64,000 nt of DNA from JBBIPA01 sp963775935 (GTDB lineage: Bacteria > Chloroflexota > Dehalococcoidia > GIF9 > UBA5629). Positions 54,495 to 64,000 of this stretch are shown piece after piece (the first letter of the stretch is position 1; each line of letters starts with the position of its first letter). Made by a program: the position numbers and the translations under genes. The notes below the pieces were generated by a model. That model was not told where the DNA came from and searched no databases. It saw only the letters and a list, made by a program, of their open reading frames with translations. Location of the stretch: NCBI GenBank assembly GCA_963775935.1, contig CAVZKR010000005.1, forward strand, positions 1 to 64,000, read 5' to 3'.

Positions 54495-55935
54495 CTCCCT
54501 CTTTAGACATTTGAAGATACATTGCTTTGAGAAAGGCAATATGCCTATTTTTTAATGATTTCAATACGGTGCCGCCGCAAGTGAATGCATGGGTCACATC
54601 ATTGATAGAGCCGTACTTCAGAAGAGCCAACATCCCTTCTCCTCCACCTACATAAGTCAAAATGCCAGCTTGAGTCATTTCTCTGAGCAGAGGGATAAAT
54701 GATCTAGTTCCTTCTTGGAAACGAGAGTCTTCAACCATTCCAAATACCCCATTGAAAAACAAAATATATGGATCTGATTTGGTCTTATTTCTTTCAATAT
54801 ACTCCCTTACTTTCTTTGTGACAAGGGCACTAGATTCGGGTCCTATATCCATTTGTGAATGTCCCGGAGGTATGACTTTGCTTATTTGCCCATTGTCGAG
54901 TACAAAATCAACTGGCAGTACTAAGTCTACTTGGAGTATTTCACACTTTTGGACGATTCGCCTAGCCTGTTCAACACGTTTTGGCTGAATAAATACTTTG
55001 TAAGAAAAATCGGTTTCTGCCAAACCCATGAAAAAGTCGGTTCCACTAATTTGGGCGCGAGCCTTAAGGATCGGCATGGCAAGACTTCCAGCAGCGATAA
55101 TCATAAGAAGCTTACCCCTATCAAGAATACCTTCAAGATCATCTAGTTTATCAGGCTTTAAGCCACTGAATACGACAAGATTTGCATTTTTGACCTTTGG
55201 AAAATAATTTTTCGTCTCCTTAGCTATATGAAAGCCCATAGCTACCTTGGACATCAAAAGAGGAATACCTGAAGAAGAAAAATCTATGTTCGATGCAGCA
55301 ATTGCTTCATTGATTTCAACAGCAGTGAGTCTTTGTTGAATATCCATGCCAATGGCATACATTCGCTTGCTAATTGCAGAAAATGAGTCCTCATTAGCTT
55401 CCCAAAGAGCCTGTTCTATAGCGTATTTTCTGGTATTCTGTAGCATAAAAATACTACCAGAATTAGCGCTCTTTACTATGTCTACAAAGCTATTCTGCAA
55501 GCGATCATTCTTCTCATCAAGCCAGTCTTCAATCAATTGTATAGGTATTCGAAGATGATTACTCATTGCTTCGCACACAGGTGCAACAGTATTGTTTTTA
55601 TCTCTCCCTATATGACCAAAGAGAATCGTCTTCCAGCCTTTTTGCTGACAGTATTTGATTGTTGCTGAACTTGCCTCGATACGAGATATATCTGCGACCT
55701 TACCATCCTTCAAAGGCATATCGAGGTCGGTCCGTAATAGAACGGGTGTGCCTGTTGTAATGTTAGTTAATTCATCAACCCTTGGAATCGTATTAAGAAT
55801 CGTTTGTAAAGGAAGGTTGTCAAGTTCGGGATCGCGAACAAAAACCCTATAAAGTGCTTTCCTAAAGGTATTGAAATCTGTAATCATTCCCGTATCGCCA
55901 TTTATAATATTATATAACACAGAAACATTCAACAT
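54406..55935 (-). CDS. Phosphoglycerate-kinase-like paralogue
   Basis: 509 residues from ATG 55935 (GGAG seven bases upstream). PGK features: VLLRTDLDMPLKDGKVAD (substrate loop), ATIKYCQQKGWKTILFGHIGR, DIGPESSALV, FFNGVFGMVED, GGGEGMLAL, FTCGGTVLKSL. Classic PGK is about 400 residues; this has an N-terminal addition and altered catalytic loops (GPMGVFE reads GVFGMVED), so it may not catalyse the glycolytic reaction. The last 35 residues overlap the HEAT gene and look like read-through. Confidence 0.75.
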   Translation of the reverse strand: MLNVSVLYNIINGDTGMITDFNTFRKALYRVFVRDPELDNLPLQTILNTIPRVDELTNITTGTPVLLRTDLDMPLKDGKVADISRIEASSATIKYCQQKGWKTILFGHIGRDKNNTVAPVCEAMSNHLRIPIQLIEDWLDEKNDRLQNSFVDIVKSANSGSIFMLQNTRKYAIEQALWEANEDSFSAISKRMYAIGMDIQQRLTAVEINEAIAASNIDFSSSGIPLLMSKVAMGFHIAKETKNYFPKVKNANLVVFSGLKPDKLDDLEGILDRGKLLMIIAAGSLAMPILKARAQISGTDFFMGLAETDFSYKVFIQPKRVEQARRIVQKCEILQVDLVLPVDFVLDNGQISKVIPPGHSQMDIGPESSALVTKKVREYIERNKTKSDPYILFFNGVFGMVEDSRFQEGTRSFIPLLREMTQAGILTYVGGGEGMLALLKYGSINDVTHAFTCGGTVLKSLKNRHIAFLKAMYLQMSKEGDDEHSGNQLDKSHGGIQRVPGLRETRKVG

Positions 55936-56228
55936 GACCTGCTCCAAATAGTTATACTACTTCTTAGGTTAGTCACATACCGATGCGGCAAAATTAAAGA
56001 AATATTTGGAACCTCAACGTTAAATAGATTCTCATAGATAGTAGTCATTGATGATGACATTCTCCCCTTAAATAGTAATAACTGCTATTAGAGTCCTCCG
56101 CTGAACTGTGCAATTTCAGTACTTGACAAAGTTTATTCAGTTGGTTTAACTTTGGCACTGACAATCCATGATTTACCTCTTATCCTCATAAGCTATAGTA
56201 TCGAATCTGAAGGGAGCAGGATATAAAC

Positions 56229-56770
56229 TTGAACAAAGAACTGACTGAGATTGTAGGCTCCGAATGTGTTTCCACCAGTGGCTGGATTCAGTATTAACAC
56301 CCAATAGTGTCAGAGACTCGCATCGTTTACGCTTCTTGAGAATCGGCGCCAGTATTGCTGTAATCGGCGTGGTTTACGATTCCATTGGCAATGTCGAGCA
56401 ACAGCGAGACCGCGCCCTGGAAATTAAAAACAAATATTGCCCGCCGCTGGGTAATGCCGGAAATTCCATTAAATTCTGGCCGGGCAATTTCAGCCGCACA
56501 GCATTCACCGAGTTTGACCTCCTGCATGAAAAGTCAGAGGAAGCCGAGGAGGTCATGAAAAAGCGTTTGCAGGATATACTTAAACAGGATAGGGAAGCTT
56601 CGCTCGTTGACCAGACTGCTGTACTCAATGTCGATAAAGTGGGGCCGGCCTTTCACAATGTTCATAAAATATTAGGCAGTATTAAAAAACAGCTCGACCC
56701 CAATTACCTGGCGAATCCCACAAGATTGCTGGATATAGAAGCTATGGAAAAAATTGAGGCAGGTAAGTAA
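56229..56770 (+). pseudogene. FAD-linked oxidase (GlcD-like) relic with central deletion
   Basis: A TTG start (56229) gives LNKELTEIVGSECVSTSGW, a typical GlcD-type opening, that soon hits a stop. Another frame carries the C-terminal part, NVHKILGSIKKQLDPNYLANP. The FAD-binding core between them is gone. Non-functional. Confidence 0.6.
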
Positions 56771-56921
56771 GGGAAAACAGGTAACCGAGAGATAGTATCA
56801 TTATTACCAGCAAGTATGGCTAGTAAAAAAGACACCATCCATGGCGTCATATCACAATAAATCACAGTGTTCAGAGTGTAGAGAACCGACTTTCTATAGG
56901 GTAATCAGGCAAGTTGCTCCC

Positions 56922-57329
56922 TTACCTGAGGTATGGCGTCAACTTCTTAGAGACTGATTCGATATACTCGTGGGCTAGTACAGTTGCATTGATAACCATG
57001 CTAAGCATCATTTGCCTATCCATGCCGTCGTAATTGAGATACTTGTCTGCCCATTCAGAAGCCTTGATACAATTAGATAAGGCTATGGCAAATTCATGCT
57101 GGATAGAAGCAAGCTCTTTCTCCTTAGGTTTACGCATCTTAGTTACAGCAGCTAATATCGGTCGCAGCGTTAAATTGCTTTCCACAAGCAAGCCAGGACT
57201 GACGGGTAATTCACCAGCCTGAAGCTTCGCAAGATTGGTGATATGCCGGACAAGCGGTTCAGATCTTTCGTAAAGGGGTATAAATGTCTGGAACCACTTG
57301 AGTTTCTCTTTGACAGCCTTCGTCATCAT
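56922..57329 (-). CDS. Hypothetical helical protein
   Basis: 135 residues, helical throughout, e.g. HEFAIALSNCIKASEWADKYL and MLSMVINATVLAHEYIESVSK. GGTGG precedes the ATG. No domain recognised. Confidence 0.5.
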   Translation of the reverse strand: MMTKAVKEKLKWFQTFIPLYERSEPLVRHITNLAKLQAGELPVSPGLLVESNLTLRPILAAVTKMRKPKEKELASIQHEFAIALSNCIKASEWADKYLNYDGMDRQMMLSMVINATVLAHEYIESVSKKLTPYLR

Positions 57330-57615
57330 CCAACCACCCGCAATTAGTATTTTCTTATATTCTTTCCTCTATAGTTCCAGTATAGCCTTATCACCAAATT
57401 TTTCAACTTCTTCACCCGCATACACCTGTTTCACCCAAAATATTTTCCGCAAGGATGCTATCCTAGCAGGTGTCGCTAGTACGTTCGCTTCGCACAACTT
57501 TTCAGGCTCCTGTTACTCACACGATATTATCTGGATGCTTTCTATCTTTTTAGCTATTACCTTTCCTCTTGAAAACATTTTGCATAAATATTTTGGGGTT
57601 TAAGAAGCCCAGCCA

Positions 57616-58317
57616 TTAAGTCCACCCCTCATTTGCTAATGCATCGTGTAGTTCATCAGGATAGTGGCGGCAGCGATATTCAAGACGGCTGGATTCGCTA
57701 TGTGCTCTATTATAAGGCCATCCTTCCGTCATGCGATTACGTTCATGAAGTTCGTGTAAAAGAACATAGCCGCGTTCGGACTCTTCAATTGCATCATCGA
57801 TCCATACCTCATTCTCAGGTACAAATTCATAGACATGGTCATGACCACCGGCAGTGAAGTCAATATCAAACACGCTGCGAACAAGACGACCGTTAACGAT
57901 CCAAACGCTGACGCCGTTTTCCAACTTTTTCCACAGGCGTTCATGTACACCTTGAGCATCAGGTAGTTTTTGACCATGCTGAGTCAACCTGTTGAGATCG
58001 CCTGTACGTCGGCGTTCTCTACGCTCCACTTGGTCAGCCTTAACAAGAGCCTTATCATACGGCATACCTTTTGCCATGAGCTGGTGCTCTACTAGTAAGT
58101 GGTCAACGAAGAACTGCGTCTCATCGTGTTCGGCTTCGCGATCGATCCAGAGCTCATTCAAGGGAATATAGGGATATCGGTAGTGCTGGCCGAAGTTAGT
58201 AAATTCCTCATCGATGTGACCACGAATATAGCTTCCATCAACGATCCAGAGTGTGAGCTTGCCCCGCTCATCCACCTTCTTTATGTAAGGCGGTCGTAAA
58301 GAAGTCGGCATAGACAT
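57616..58317 (-). CDS. Protein with two tandem copies of an unknown domain, HELHE motif
   Basis: 233 residues. The two halves repeat: LWIVDGSYIRGHIDEEFTNFG.. ELWIDRE then VWIVNGRLVRSVFDIDFTAG.. EVWIDDA. Each ends with a His-rich helix, FVDHLLVEHQLM in the first and LLHELHERNRM in the second; the second is similar to a zinc-peptidase HExxH helix but shorter. Family not recognised. Confidence 0.6.
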   Translation of the reverse strand: MSMPTSLRPPYIKKVDERGKLTLWIVDGSYIRGHIDEEFTNFGQHYRYPYIPLNELWIDREAEHDETQFFVDHLLVEHQLMAKGMPYDKALVKADQVERRERRRTGDLNRLTQHGQKLPDAQGVHERLWKKLENGVSVWIVNGRLVRSVFDIDFTAGGHDHVYEFVPENEVWIDDAIEESERGYVLLHELHERNRMTEGWPYNRAHSESSRLEYRCRHYPDELHDALANEGWT

Positions 58318-58408
58318 GTCACTAATTTATAAGAGATAGCAACAGTAGTCAAGACGAGCAAATTGCTACTCTAGCAGATAGCCTAACAATCAATCGAGAA
58401 ATGAGCGG

Positions 58409-59035
58409 TCAGATGACCCTGGCCTTGACAATGAGTACCAAGCCACCCTTAAGGTAACTCCTATCATCCTCATGTAACTGGTATACCTTAAGTATGTTCT
58501 CTAACCCCCCACTGATAAGATAATCTTGAAAACCCTTATAGTGCTCACCGCCCACAAGGAATTCCACAGTCTGTGATAAACCACCCCAGATACTCTTTAC
58601 CAGTGGCACTGCATAGTCTATAAATATAAGGGCTCCATCTTGCTTAACTATCCTCATCATCTCGGAAACTACTCTGTGTCGGGTTAATCTCTCCTTATCG
58701 TGTAACCCGAAAGATACTGAGGCGTAATCGAAACAATTATTGGCAAACGGCAATTCGGTTGCATCTGCTAAATATAAAAAAACATTTTCCAGTTTCTGCT
58801 TCATTTTATCTCGCAAAGCTACCTTCAACATGCTCGGGCTGATATCAACTCCGGTGGTAATAATGCCACGACGTGCATACTCAAAAACCTGCGCTCCAGT
58901 GCCGCAACAGACATCCAATACCTTGTCCCCATGCCGCATGCCAGAGAATCCTGGTATGTATCCCCTTATATCGCTCAACAAAGGGTCTATTAACGTCTCA
59001 TAATTAAATATGAGCATTACTTTGAATCTTATCAT
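58409..59035 (-). CDS. Class I SAM-dependent methyltransferase
   Basis: About 208 residues; the start is uncertain (ATG 59035 or 59017). VLDVCCGTGAQVFEYARRG is motif I, TTGVDISPSMLKVA motif II, YLADATELPFANNCFDYAS motif III. UbiE/Methyltransf_11-like, ending IFIDYAVPL. Acceptor unknown. Confidence 0.85.
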   Translation of the reverse strand: MIRFKVMLIFNYETLIDPLLSDIRGYIPGFSGMRHGDKVLDVCCGTGAQVFEYARRGIITTGVDISPSMLKVALRDKMKQKLENVFLYLADATELPFANNCFDYASVSFGLHDKERLTRHRVVSEMMRIVKQDGALIFIDYAVPLVKSIWGGLSQTVEFLVGGEHYKGFQDYLISGGLENILKVYQLHEDDRSYLKGGLVLIVKARVI

Positions 59036-59225
59036 ATAGTTCGTGGACAATGAAATTGCAGTGCACAGTGCAATCGATATTCGGTCACTCTTCTCTTGCG
59101 GCACATTCCATCGTATTGTATTATTGATTTTGGCTGTCACCCAAGACGAGGTACTATTACCCAGGAAGGGTTATAATAAGATGAGTATTGATAAGGAAAA
59201 CCACTAGCCCATATGGGAGACATTC

Positions 59226-60020
59226 GTGGCTGATGAAGAGATACTACATATTGCTGTAGCTCCACCCGTTAACCTTGATGCAAATCTCGTAGGAAATGTG
59301 TCGACTGTTATCAATAAAAGACCTTATGATACCCGTCTTCTTCTGGCCGGTGAGATTCCCAAAATCATCGCTCATTACAGCAGCGTAGAAACGGCAGAAT
59401 CCGTGATGAAGAAACTGCAGGACCTGGGTCTCGCAGTAATTGCGTTAAAGGATTCTGAGCTTCACCAGTCCTCGCAAAGCTTTAAGGTACACACCCTGGA
59501 ATTCGGGGGGGGAGAAGTTCTATTTCGAGATAGAAATGGTCATGAGAAAAGAATAGACGAAAACAATGTTTTTCTTATTCTCGAGGGGAGGATACAAAGT
59601 ATTATGAAGGTAGGGACAGTAAAGACCACGACGAAACTTAGTTTGACCGGGACTTTACTCATGGGTGGTATTCCAATCAGACGCAAAGTTGAAGAGAAGA
59701 CCATTACGCAATCCAGTCAGATTGAGTATTTCATCAGGGTCTATGAACGGATCTCACTGGATTCCTGTATAGAGATGCTTCGAAATCACATGGATTATTC
59801 GTTCTTGGGAGCACAACGAGCCGCAACCTCTGCCATCAACTTTGGTACGGTCGTCCAGAAGCTCCGAGAAACATTCCCACAGGCAATTTTTGATAACAGG
59901 ATGGTAAAACCTTTTGTGATAAACGAGTATTCCAGCCACGTCTGGAAGGATATCGAGATAAACTGTAACTTAATTTACCTGTTTCACGCAATGACCACCA
60001 GTCCTAGCTCGCCTGCATAG
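59226..60020 (+). CDS. Hypothetical protein of 264 residues
   Basis: GTG start after GGGAG. An alpha/beta N-terminal part (SVETAESVMKKLQDLGLAVIA) and beta-rich middle (HTLEFGGGEVLFRDRNGHEKRI, NVFLILEGRI). It resembles proteins of unknown function that combine a ferredoxin-like fold and PH-like region. A TATAAT near 59173 may be its -10. Confidence 0.55.
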   Translation: MADEEILHIAVAPPVNLDANLVGNVSTVINKRPYDTRLLLAGEIPKIIAHYSSVETAESVMKKLQDLGLAVIALKDSELHQSSQSFKVHTLEFGGGEVLFRDRNGHEKRIDENNVFLILEGRIQSIMKVGTVKTTTKLSLTGTLLMGGIPIRRKVEEKTITQSSQIEYFIRVYERISLDSCIEMLRNHMDYSFLGAQRAATSAINFGTVVQKLRETFPQAIFDNRMVKPFVINEYSSHVWKDIEINCNLIYLFHAMTTSPSSPA

Positions 60021-60155
60021 TCATCATATTTAAGCGACAGGAACCAAGGAACATTAAATCCATAATTAAGAGCATAGCCTGAACTCTGTAAAGCAACCTG
60101 CCCATATATCCAATAACGGGGCTCGTTGTTCCTCGGCTGGCTGTTTTCACACTAT

Positions 60156-60608
60156 CTACTTTGGTTTTATCACCAGGATAGGCAAACCGGATTGTCTCAG
60201 CACAAAGTCCGCTACACTACCGAAGACAATACGTCCCAGTCCGCTGTGACCATGCGTAGCAATAGCAACGAGGTTAACTTTATTCTTGGAGGCATAGCTC
60301 ATAATCACTTCGCCCGCAGGAGTTCCCTGCAGCACCACCACATCGACCTGCAGTCCTTTTGCCCGGAGCGCTTGCGCTACGCTTTGCAGGTATGTATTGG
60401 CATCTTTTTCGGCAATTTGCATCTGTTCAGCTATTAATTGACCGACATAAGGGGATGAACCGGCCCCTGCTAATTCAGCGCTGGACAAGGTGACAACCTG
60501 GAGCAGCGTAACCTTGCTGCCGAAACACAAGGCTTGAGCTTCAGCATAGGGCAGAATCTGCTCCGCAAGTTTGGAGCCATCGAGACATACGAGCATTCTG
60601 TCAAACAT
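60156..60608 (-). CDS. Universal stress protein
   Basis: 150 residues with GGAGG. RMLVCLDGSKLAEQILPYAE and the ATP-binding motif GHSGLGRIVFGS. A second UspA beside 33295; they are clearly paralogous but not recently duplicated. Confidence 0.92.
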   Translation of the reverse strand: MFDRMLVCLDGSKLAEQILPYAEAQALCFGSKVTLLQVVTLSSAELAGAGSSPYVGQLIAEQMQIAEKDANTYLQSVAQALRAKGLQVDVVVLQGTPAGEVIMSYASKNKVNLVAIATHGHSGLGRIVFGSVADFVLRQSGLPILVIKPK

Positions 60609-60931
60609 GGTACCATTTCCTCCCGCTTCAGCGTGACAATGCTTAGTTCCAGGCTACCTCAATTGTAGCTGGACATAATTATGCTCATTGTCTTCCTGCA
60701 GCCGCATTGCCCGCCGACTATTTTCTTGTTCCATACCGCAGGTATAATTTCCGTGTTGGTACTACTATTTTACTTCGATAAACGGGAAATTGCACGCAGC
60801 CTTGTTCCATCCCTCACACGTGCTAGGGGGCTCCATCTAAAAAATTGGGGAAACTCTGTAGAACAATGTGCTGATGTTATGAATCCATATACCTATGCGC
60901 AACGAAGTCCTCGGTTTCCTTGGTTTCGCTT
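60609..60931. other. Gene-free interval
   Basis: A plus-strand ORF of 84 codons crosses it but has neither ribosome site nor recognisable domain. No repeat seen. Confidence 0.4.
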
Positions 60932-61384
60932 TTAGGGTGCGTACCTGCGGGCAGGCAAAGTGATTTGATACCGCAAAAAGGGAGTTTTTAAAAGTCCCGC
61001 CGGCTGTAAGACATGCGGTCGAGTCAGATTTAATCTACCTCGCGCATTCAATGTGCTGCGATAATATTCCCACTCTCGTCGGCTCTCATAGAGCTTGGAG
61101 ATGGTGGAACGGGCAAGAGGTAGCTGTCCCTGCCTGACAGGAGATACATGATAGGCAATCGCCGAGCCCCGTACCATCCCCACCCGGTAATGATAGAAGT
61201 CACTGAAGGAATACCGGGGGCGGTAGCGGGTTTTAACTGCTTGTTGTTCCTCTTTGCGCTTTTTGCGAGCGTAAGCCAGTAATCCCAGGCCTATGGGGGT
61301 AGTAAAGGGTTCAGGAGCAAAAATAAGAGCCAGAGCCAGTGTTTCCACCCCTGCCCAAATCGGAGCATTATTCCTATAATTCAT
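60932..61384 (-). CDS. Hypothetical membrane-associated protein
   Basis: 150 residues: an N-terminal hydrophobic stretch (WAGVETLALALIFAPEPFTTP) followed by a basic, Arg-rich, probably disordered tail. On the strand and in line with the GNAT and ATP-grasp genes (65 bases after). No family recognised. Confidence 0.5.
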   Translation of the reverse strand: MNYRNNAPIWAGVETLALALIFAPEPFTTPIGLGLLAYARKKRKEEQQAVKTRYRPRYSFSDFYHYRVGMVRGSAIAYHVSPVRQGQLPLARSTISKLYESRREWEYYRSTLNARGRLNLTRPHVLQPAGLLKTPFLRYQITLPARRYAP

Positions 61385-61449
61385 CGAACTATCCGCGAAT
61401 GATACATCATGTGGATTTTTATTGTCAAAAGTGCCAACCTCTCCCCCAA

Positions 61450-61929
61450 CTAGCAGAGGCGCTTTTGGTAAATGAGCTTATCGTCTCCGGGGGAATAGAA
61501 GTCAGCGATACGGTAGAGAAGTTCATAGCCTCGTGCTTGATGGAACCGTCGCGTCTTTTCATATCCGGGTTTTGACGAGGTTTCGATAATTATGAGGCGC
61601 CCTTTTTTTCTCTTGATATCTTCCTCTGCTGCCGTGAGTAACGCCTTGCCTATACCTTTTGCCTGTTCGGCAGGGCTAACTGCCATCCAGTATATATCCC
61701 AGGTGCCTTTCGTCAGCGGAGTATTTCCATAGCAGATATACCCCACCGCCATTGAGCCGCTATCCGCCACCAGAATATAATACCCTGAAGCAGTGGAATC
61801 ATGAAGATAGCAATCAATTAACTCTTCGGCAACCACCACCTCATCTGGCTCGAACTCAGGTGTATGCCTCAGGATATTCATGATGGCTGGCTTATCACTG
61901 GTAGTCATCCACCTGATAGAGGGCTTCAT
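61450..61929 (-). CDS. GNAT acetyltransferase
   Basis: 159 residues. The acetyl-CoA site is VSPAEQAKGIGKALLTAAE; IIIETSSKPGYEKTRRFHQARGYEL is the C-terminal motif. Start overlaps the ligase stop as ATGA, so the two are translationally coupled. Likely acetylates the product of the ATP-grasp enzyme or an amine related to it. Confidence 0.9.
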   Translation of the reverse strand: MKPSIRWMTTSDKPAIMNILRHTPEFEPDEVVVAEELIDCYLHDSTASGYYILVADSGSMAVGYICYGNTPLTKGTWDIYWMAVSPAEQAKGIGKALLTAAEEDIKRKKGRLIIIETSSKPGYEKTRRFHQARGYELLYRIADFYSPGDDKLIYQKRLC

Positions 61930-63933
61930 GAAGGTACCAGCTCTGCCCTCTCCAAAGCCAGGGACACAATCTTACCGATGAATTGACTGTAGCGCATGCC
62001 GGTAGCCTTTGCCTGGCGAGCAGCGCCGGTTCCCGGTGATATGTCCGGATTGGGATTTACCTCGATAACACTGGGGCACTCATCGCTATTTGCTCGCATA
62101 TCCAGCCTGAGGTAGCCTGAGCAATTCAATACCTTAAAAACCGTGAGGGCGATAGTTTCTATTTTATTTCGTAATTCAGTGCCGATGTCTGCAGGACAAA
62201 CTGGTTTGGTACCCTTAAAATAGGTGCTCTGTTTATCCCACTTCGCCTCAAAGGTAAGTATCCTGGGCAAATCAGACGGTAGAGAATATACGATTTCGGT
62301 GATTGGTAAGGTAGATGGTTCACGAATTCCCCATACAGTGATGTTGAACTCACGTCCATTAATGTATTCTTCTACCAGTGCTTTGCCGCCGAAAAGCTGG
62401 CTTATTTTGGAGACCTGTCTTTCCAGTTGGATAGAATCAAAGACTACACTATCCTCAGTGAGACCATGGCTGGCATCTTCGCCATCGGGTTTCACAATAC
62501 ACGGGTAGCTTAAATCAAACAGAAATAATGTCTCAGGGCTCAGGAGTTGGTATCTCGGTGTATCAATGCCTACAGACTCCATGATAGCCTTAGTTCTGGC
62601 TTTGTTCAGAGCAAGCGCTAACACATCACTGGGGCAACCCGTATACGTTAATCCCAATTCAGCCAGCGTCTGTGCCACCACAGCCTCAGTCTCGGGACAA
62701 TCATCAAAACCCTCAAACAGGTTGAATATTAAACCCGCTTTCAATTCTCGAAGTTTATCTTGCGCTTGCTCCATCGGTGGTGACAGCGGCAATCTGACAA
62801 CAGAATACCCCAATTCGTTCAGCGCACGATGGACAGCTCTCACTGATTCAAGGACACTCAGAACCGCCTCTTCCTCACCCATGATACCGTAATGGTCCGG
62901 GTATGGTTGGTTATAAATAAGAGTTATCGTCTGACGCATTGCGGGTATCCTTTCCAGAGCAGCAGTAATTATCGTTGAAATAAGCTCCTGATAGGTCCAG
63001 CCCATTCTACCAGCCATAATGGGGAGGTCACCGCTCCTGGGATTAAGCCCAGGCAGCGGGTTTATCTCCAGAAAATGTGGCTCGCCATCGGAGTTTATCT
63101 TGAAATCAATCCTGGCAAAGTCCCGACAACCTAAGACTTGAAATATCTTCAGGCTGACGTCTTCGATCTTCTGTAAAATGCGCGGCTCAAGCCGAGCAGG
63201 ACATTCATAATCCACTAATCGTTCCCAATCCCTCTTCACCTCCAGACAATAAATGAAATTCGATGTATGTTGCCTGGGCAGCACTCGCATAATTCCCAAA
63301 ATCCTGGGAGGGGAGTTGCCTACGACACCAACAGTGATTTCGTCACCAGCGATGAACCTCTCGACCAGTACCGGCTGGCGGTAGCGTTCCAGTAGCCCTG
63401 AAACTACCTCAGCCACCTGATCCGTGCTTTCGGCGATGGAACCGGAGGTAATACCTTTACTGGAGCCTTCGTATGCCGGCTTAATAAAAGCAGGCAATGT
63501 GTAGTTACTCCAATCTATTTCCTCTAACTGTTTCATCTGAGCAATGCAATACCAATGCGGCGTGGTAATGCCCGATGCAGCAAGGATTTTCTTAGTGAGC
63601 GGTTTATCCAGGCAGACAGCCAGACACTGGGGGTCTGAACCAGAGTAAGGGATATCCAGCATCTCCAAAATGGCAGGCACCTGTGCCTCTCTTCTCCAGG
63701 TGATTGCCCAATCCTTCAGCAATATTGAACACAAAGTCAACATGGCATTGAGTTATGTTGGAAAGGAATTCTCTACCACCACCCAGCCTGACAGCTGAAT
63801 GCCCCTGTGCCTCAATAGCAGCAGCAAGAGCATTTACTGTCTCAGGAGAATCATATTCCTCAAGGGCATCTTCAGGATGCCCTTGTCCCAGACAGATTGA
63901 ATCCTTAAGATCGTACGACAGCCCTATTTTCAT
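61926..63933 (-). pseudogene. Tandem ATP-grasp (D-Ala-D-Ala-ligase-like) protein with a +1 frameshift
   Basis: Two D-Ala ligase-type ATP-grasp units in one chain of about 668 residues. The first begins at ATG 63933 (GGAG upstream: MKIGLSYDLKDS) and needs one base skipped near CACCTGG (63697-63703) to join FNIAEGLGNH to WRREAQVPAILEML. Unit 1 ends LEINPLPGLNPRSG, unit 2 VIEVNPNPDISPGTG, both the Mg-binding box. Such tandem enzymes form peptide bonds using ATP. Either slightly broken or affected by a sequence error; everything downstream is intact. Confidence 0.75.
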
Positions 63934-64000
63934 CTACGGCTCCGACAGCGACAGTCTGTTTGCCATTTTGCCTCGCAGACACTCGTACTGGATCAGTAAC
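63934..64000 (-). CDS. C-terminus of an upstream gene, cut by the window
   Basis: One frame is open to the window edge (LIQYECLRGKMANRLSLSEP) and stops one base-step before the ligase ATG (TAG ATG). The tight spacing suggests an operon. Too short to identify. Confidence 0.35.
   Translation of the reverse strand, partial: LLIQYECLRGKMANRLSLSEP

Noticed and set aside
60681..60935. 84-codon plus-strand ORF
   Set aside because: No ribosome site; hydrophobic start and low-complexity tail without family resemblance.
1..64000. CRISPR arrays, rRNA genes or complete tRNAs
   Set aside because: No regularly spaced short repeats, no rRNA signature and no full cloverleaf were found by reading both strands.

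Overview
The window looks like an accessory-rich stretch of a bacterial chromosome. Good Shine-Dalgarno sites, SigA-type promoters, a full RpoD, stand-alone GYD, RAM and ABM domain proteins, HD-GYP sensors and UspA proteins suggest an uncultured Chloroflexota, most likely Dehalococcoidia-like. That placement is inferred from gene style, not from a marker gene. There is no complete tRNA, no rRNA and no CRISPR array. Many genes are broken by single-base frameshifts, and these sit beside long intact ORFs of up to about 1,100 codons.

Layout. 1-6.9 kb is a decayed integrative element: a frameshifted large serine recombinase, a tyrosine recombinase with an inserted zinc ribbon, a sigma-70-like gene behind two competing hairpins, a DnaN-like sliding clamp, a Cys-rich miniprotein and two terminators. 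7-13 kb holds two PAS/HD-GYP c-di-GMP phosphodiesterase-type sensors, a HAD phosphatase and a small MerR-like regulator. 14-18.7 kb has exported or lipid-anchored proteins (a transglutaminase-like lipoprotein with a poly-C frameshift, a thrombospondin-3-repeat lipoprotein), an MBL hydrolase, a cold-shock protein and small ligand-binding proteins.

18.9-28.9 kb is bracketed by an inverted duplication of about 1.45 kb. Each arm carries a promoter, a structured leader, a GAF-domain gene and an ABM-domain gene, followed just outside the arm by a small RAM-type or GYD-type protein. Between the arms lie a 3' fragment of a tRNA-Met gene (a likely attachment scar), small membrane proteins, a decayed HEPN gene, a SagB-type nitroreductase, a divergent recA with a LexA-like operator, and a Panacea-type toxin-antitoxin pair.

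29-36.8 kb contains a DEDD-like nuclease, an ISL3 transposase remnant, rpoD, a universal stress protein, and an operon of a helix-turn-helix/coiled-coil protein plus partner, preceded by iteron-like repeats. 37-53 kb is a repeat-laden accessory region. The N- and C-terminal pieces of a tyrosine integrase lie at its left edge and near 47 kb. It also has two DHA2 transporters and a scrap of a third, a membrane protein with an isolated Hsp70 substrate-binding domain, and two secreted proteins each behind a copy of the same structured leader RNA with an attenuator-like terminator. An IS element, an orphan ThsB-like TIR protein, a GIY-YIG protein and a PD-(D/E)XK-like nuclease follow. 54-64 kb holds a phosphoglycerate-kinase-like paralogue, a HEAT-repeat protein, a deleted FAD-oxidase relic, a methyltransferase, a second UspA, and a tandem ATP-grasp ligase translationally coupled to a GNAT acetyltransferase.

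The strongest candidates for undescribed biology are the duplicated leader RNA with compensatory base changes (41.6 and 43.6 kb), the GAF-ABM modules with structured leaders that bracket recA, the HTH/coiled-coil operon with iterons, and the membrane-anchored Hsp70-SBD protein.
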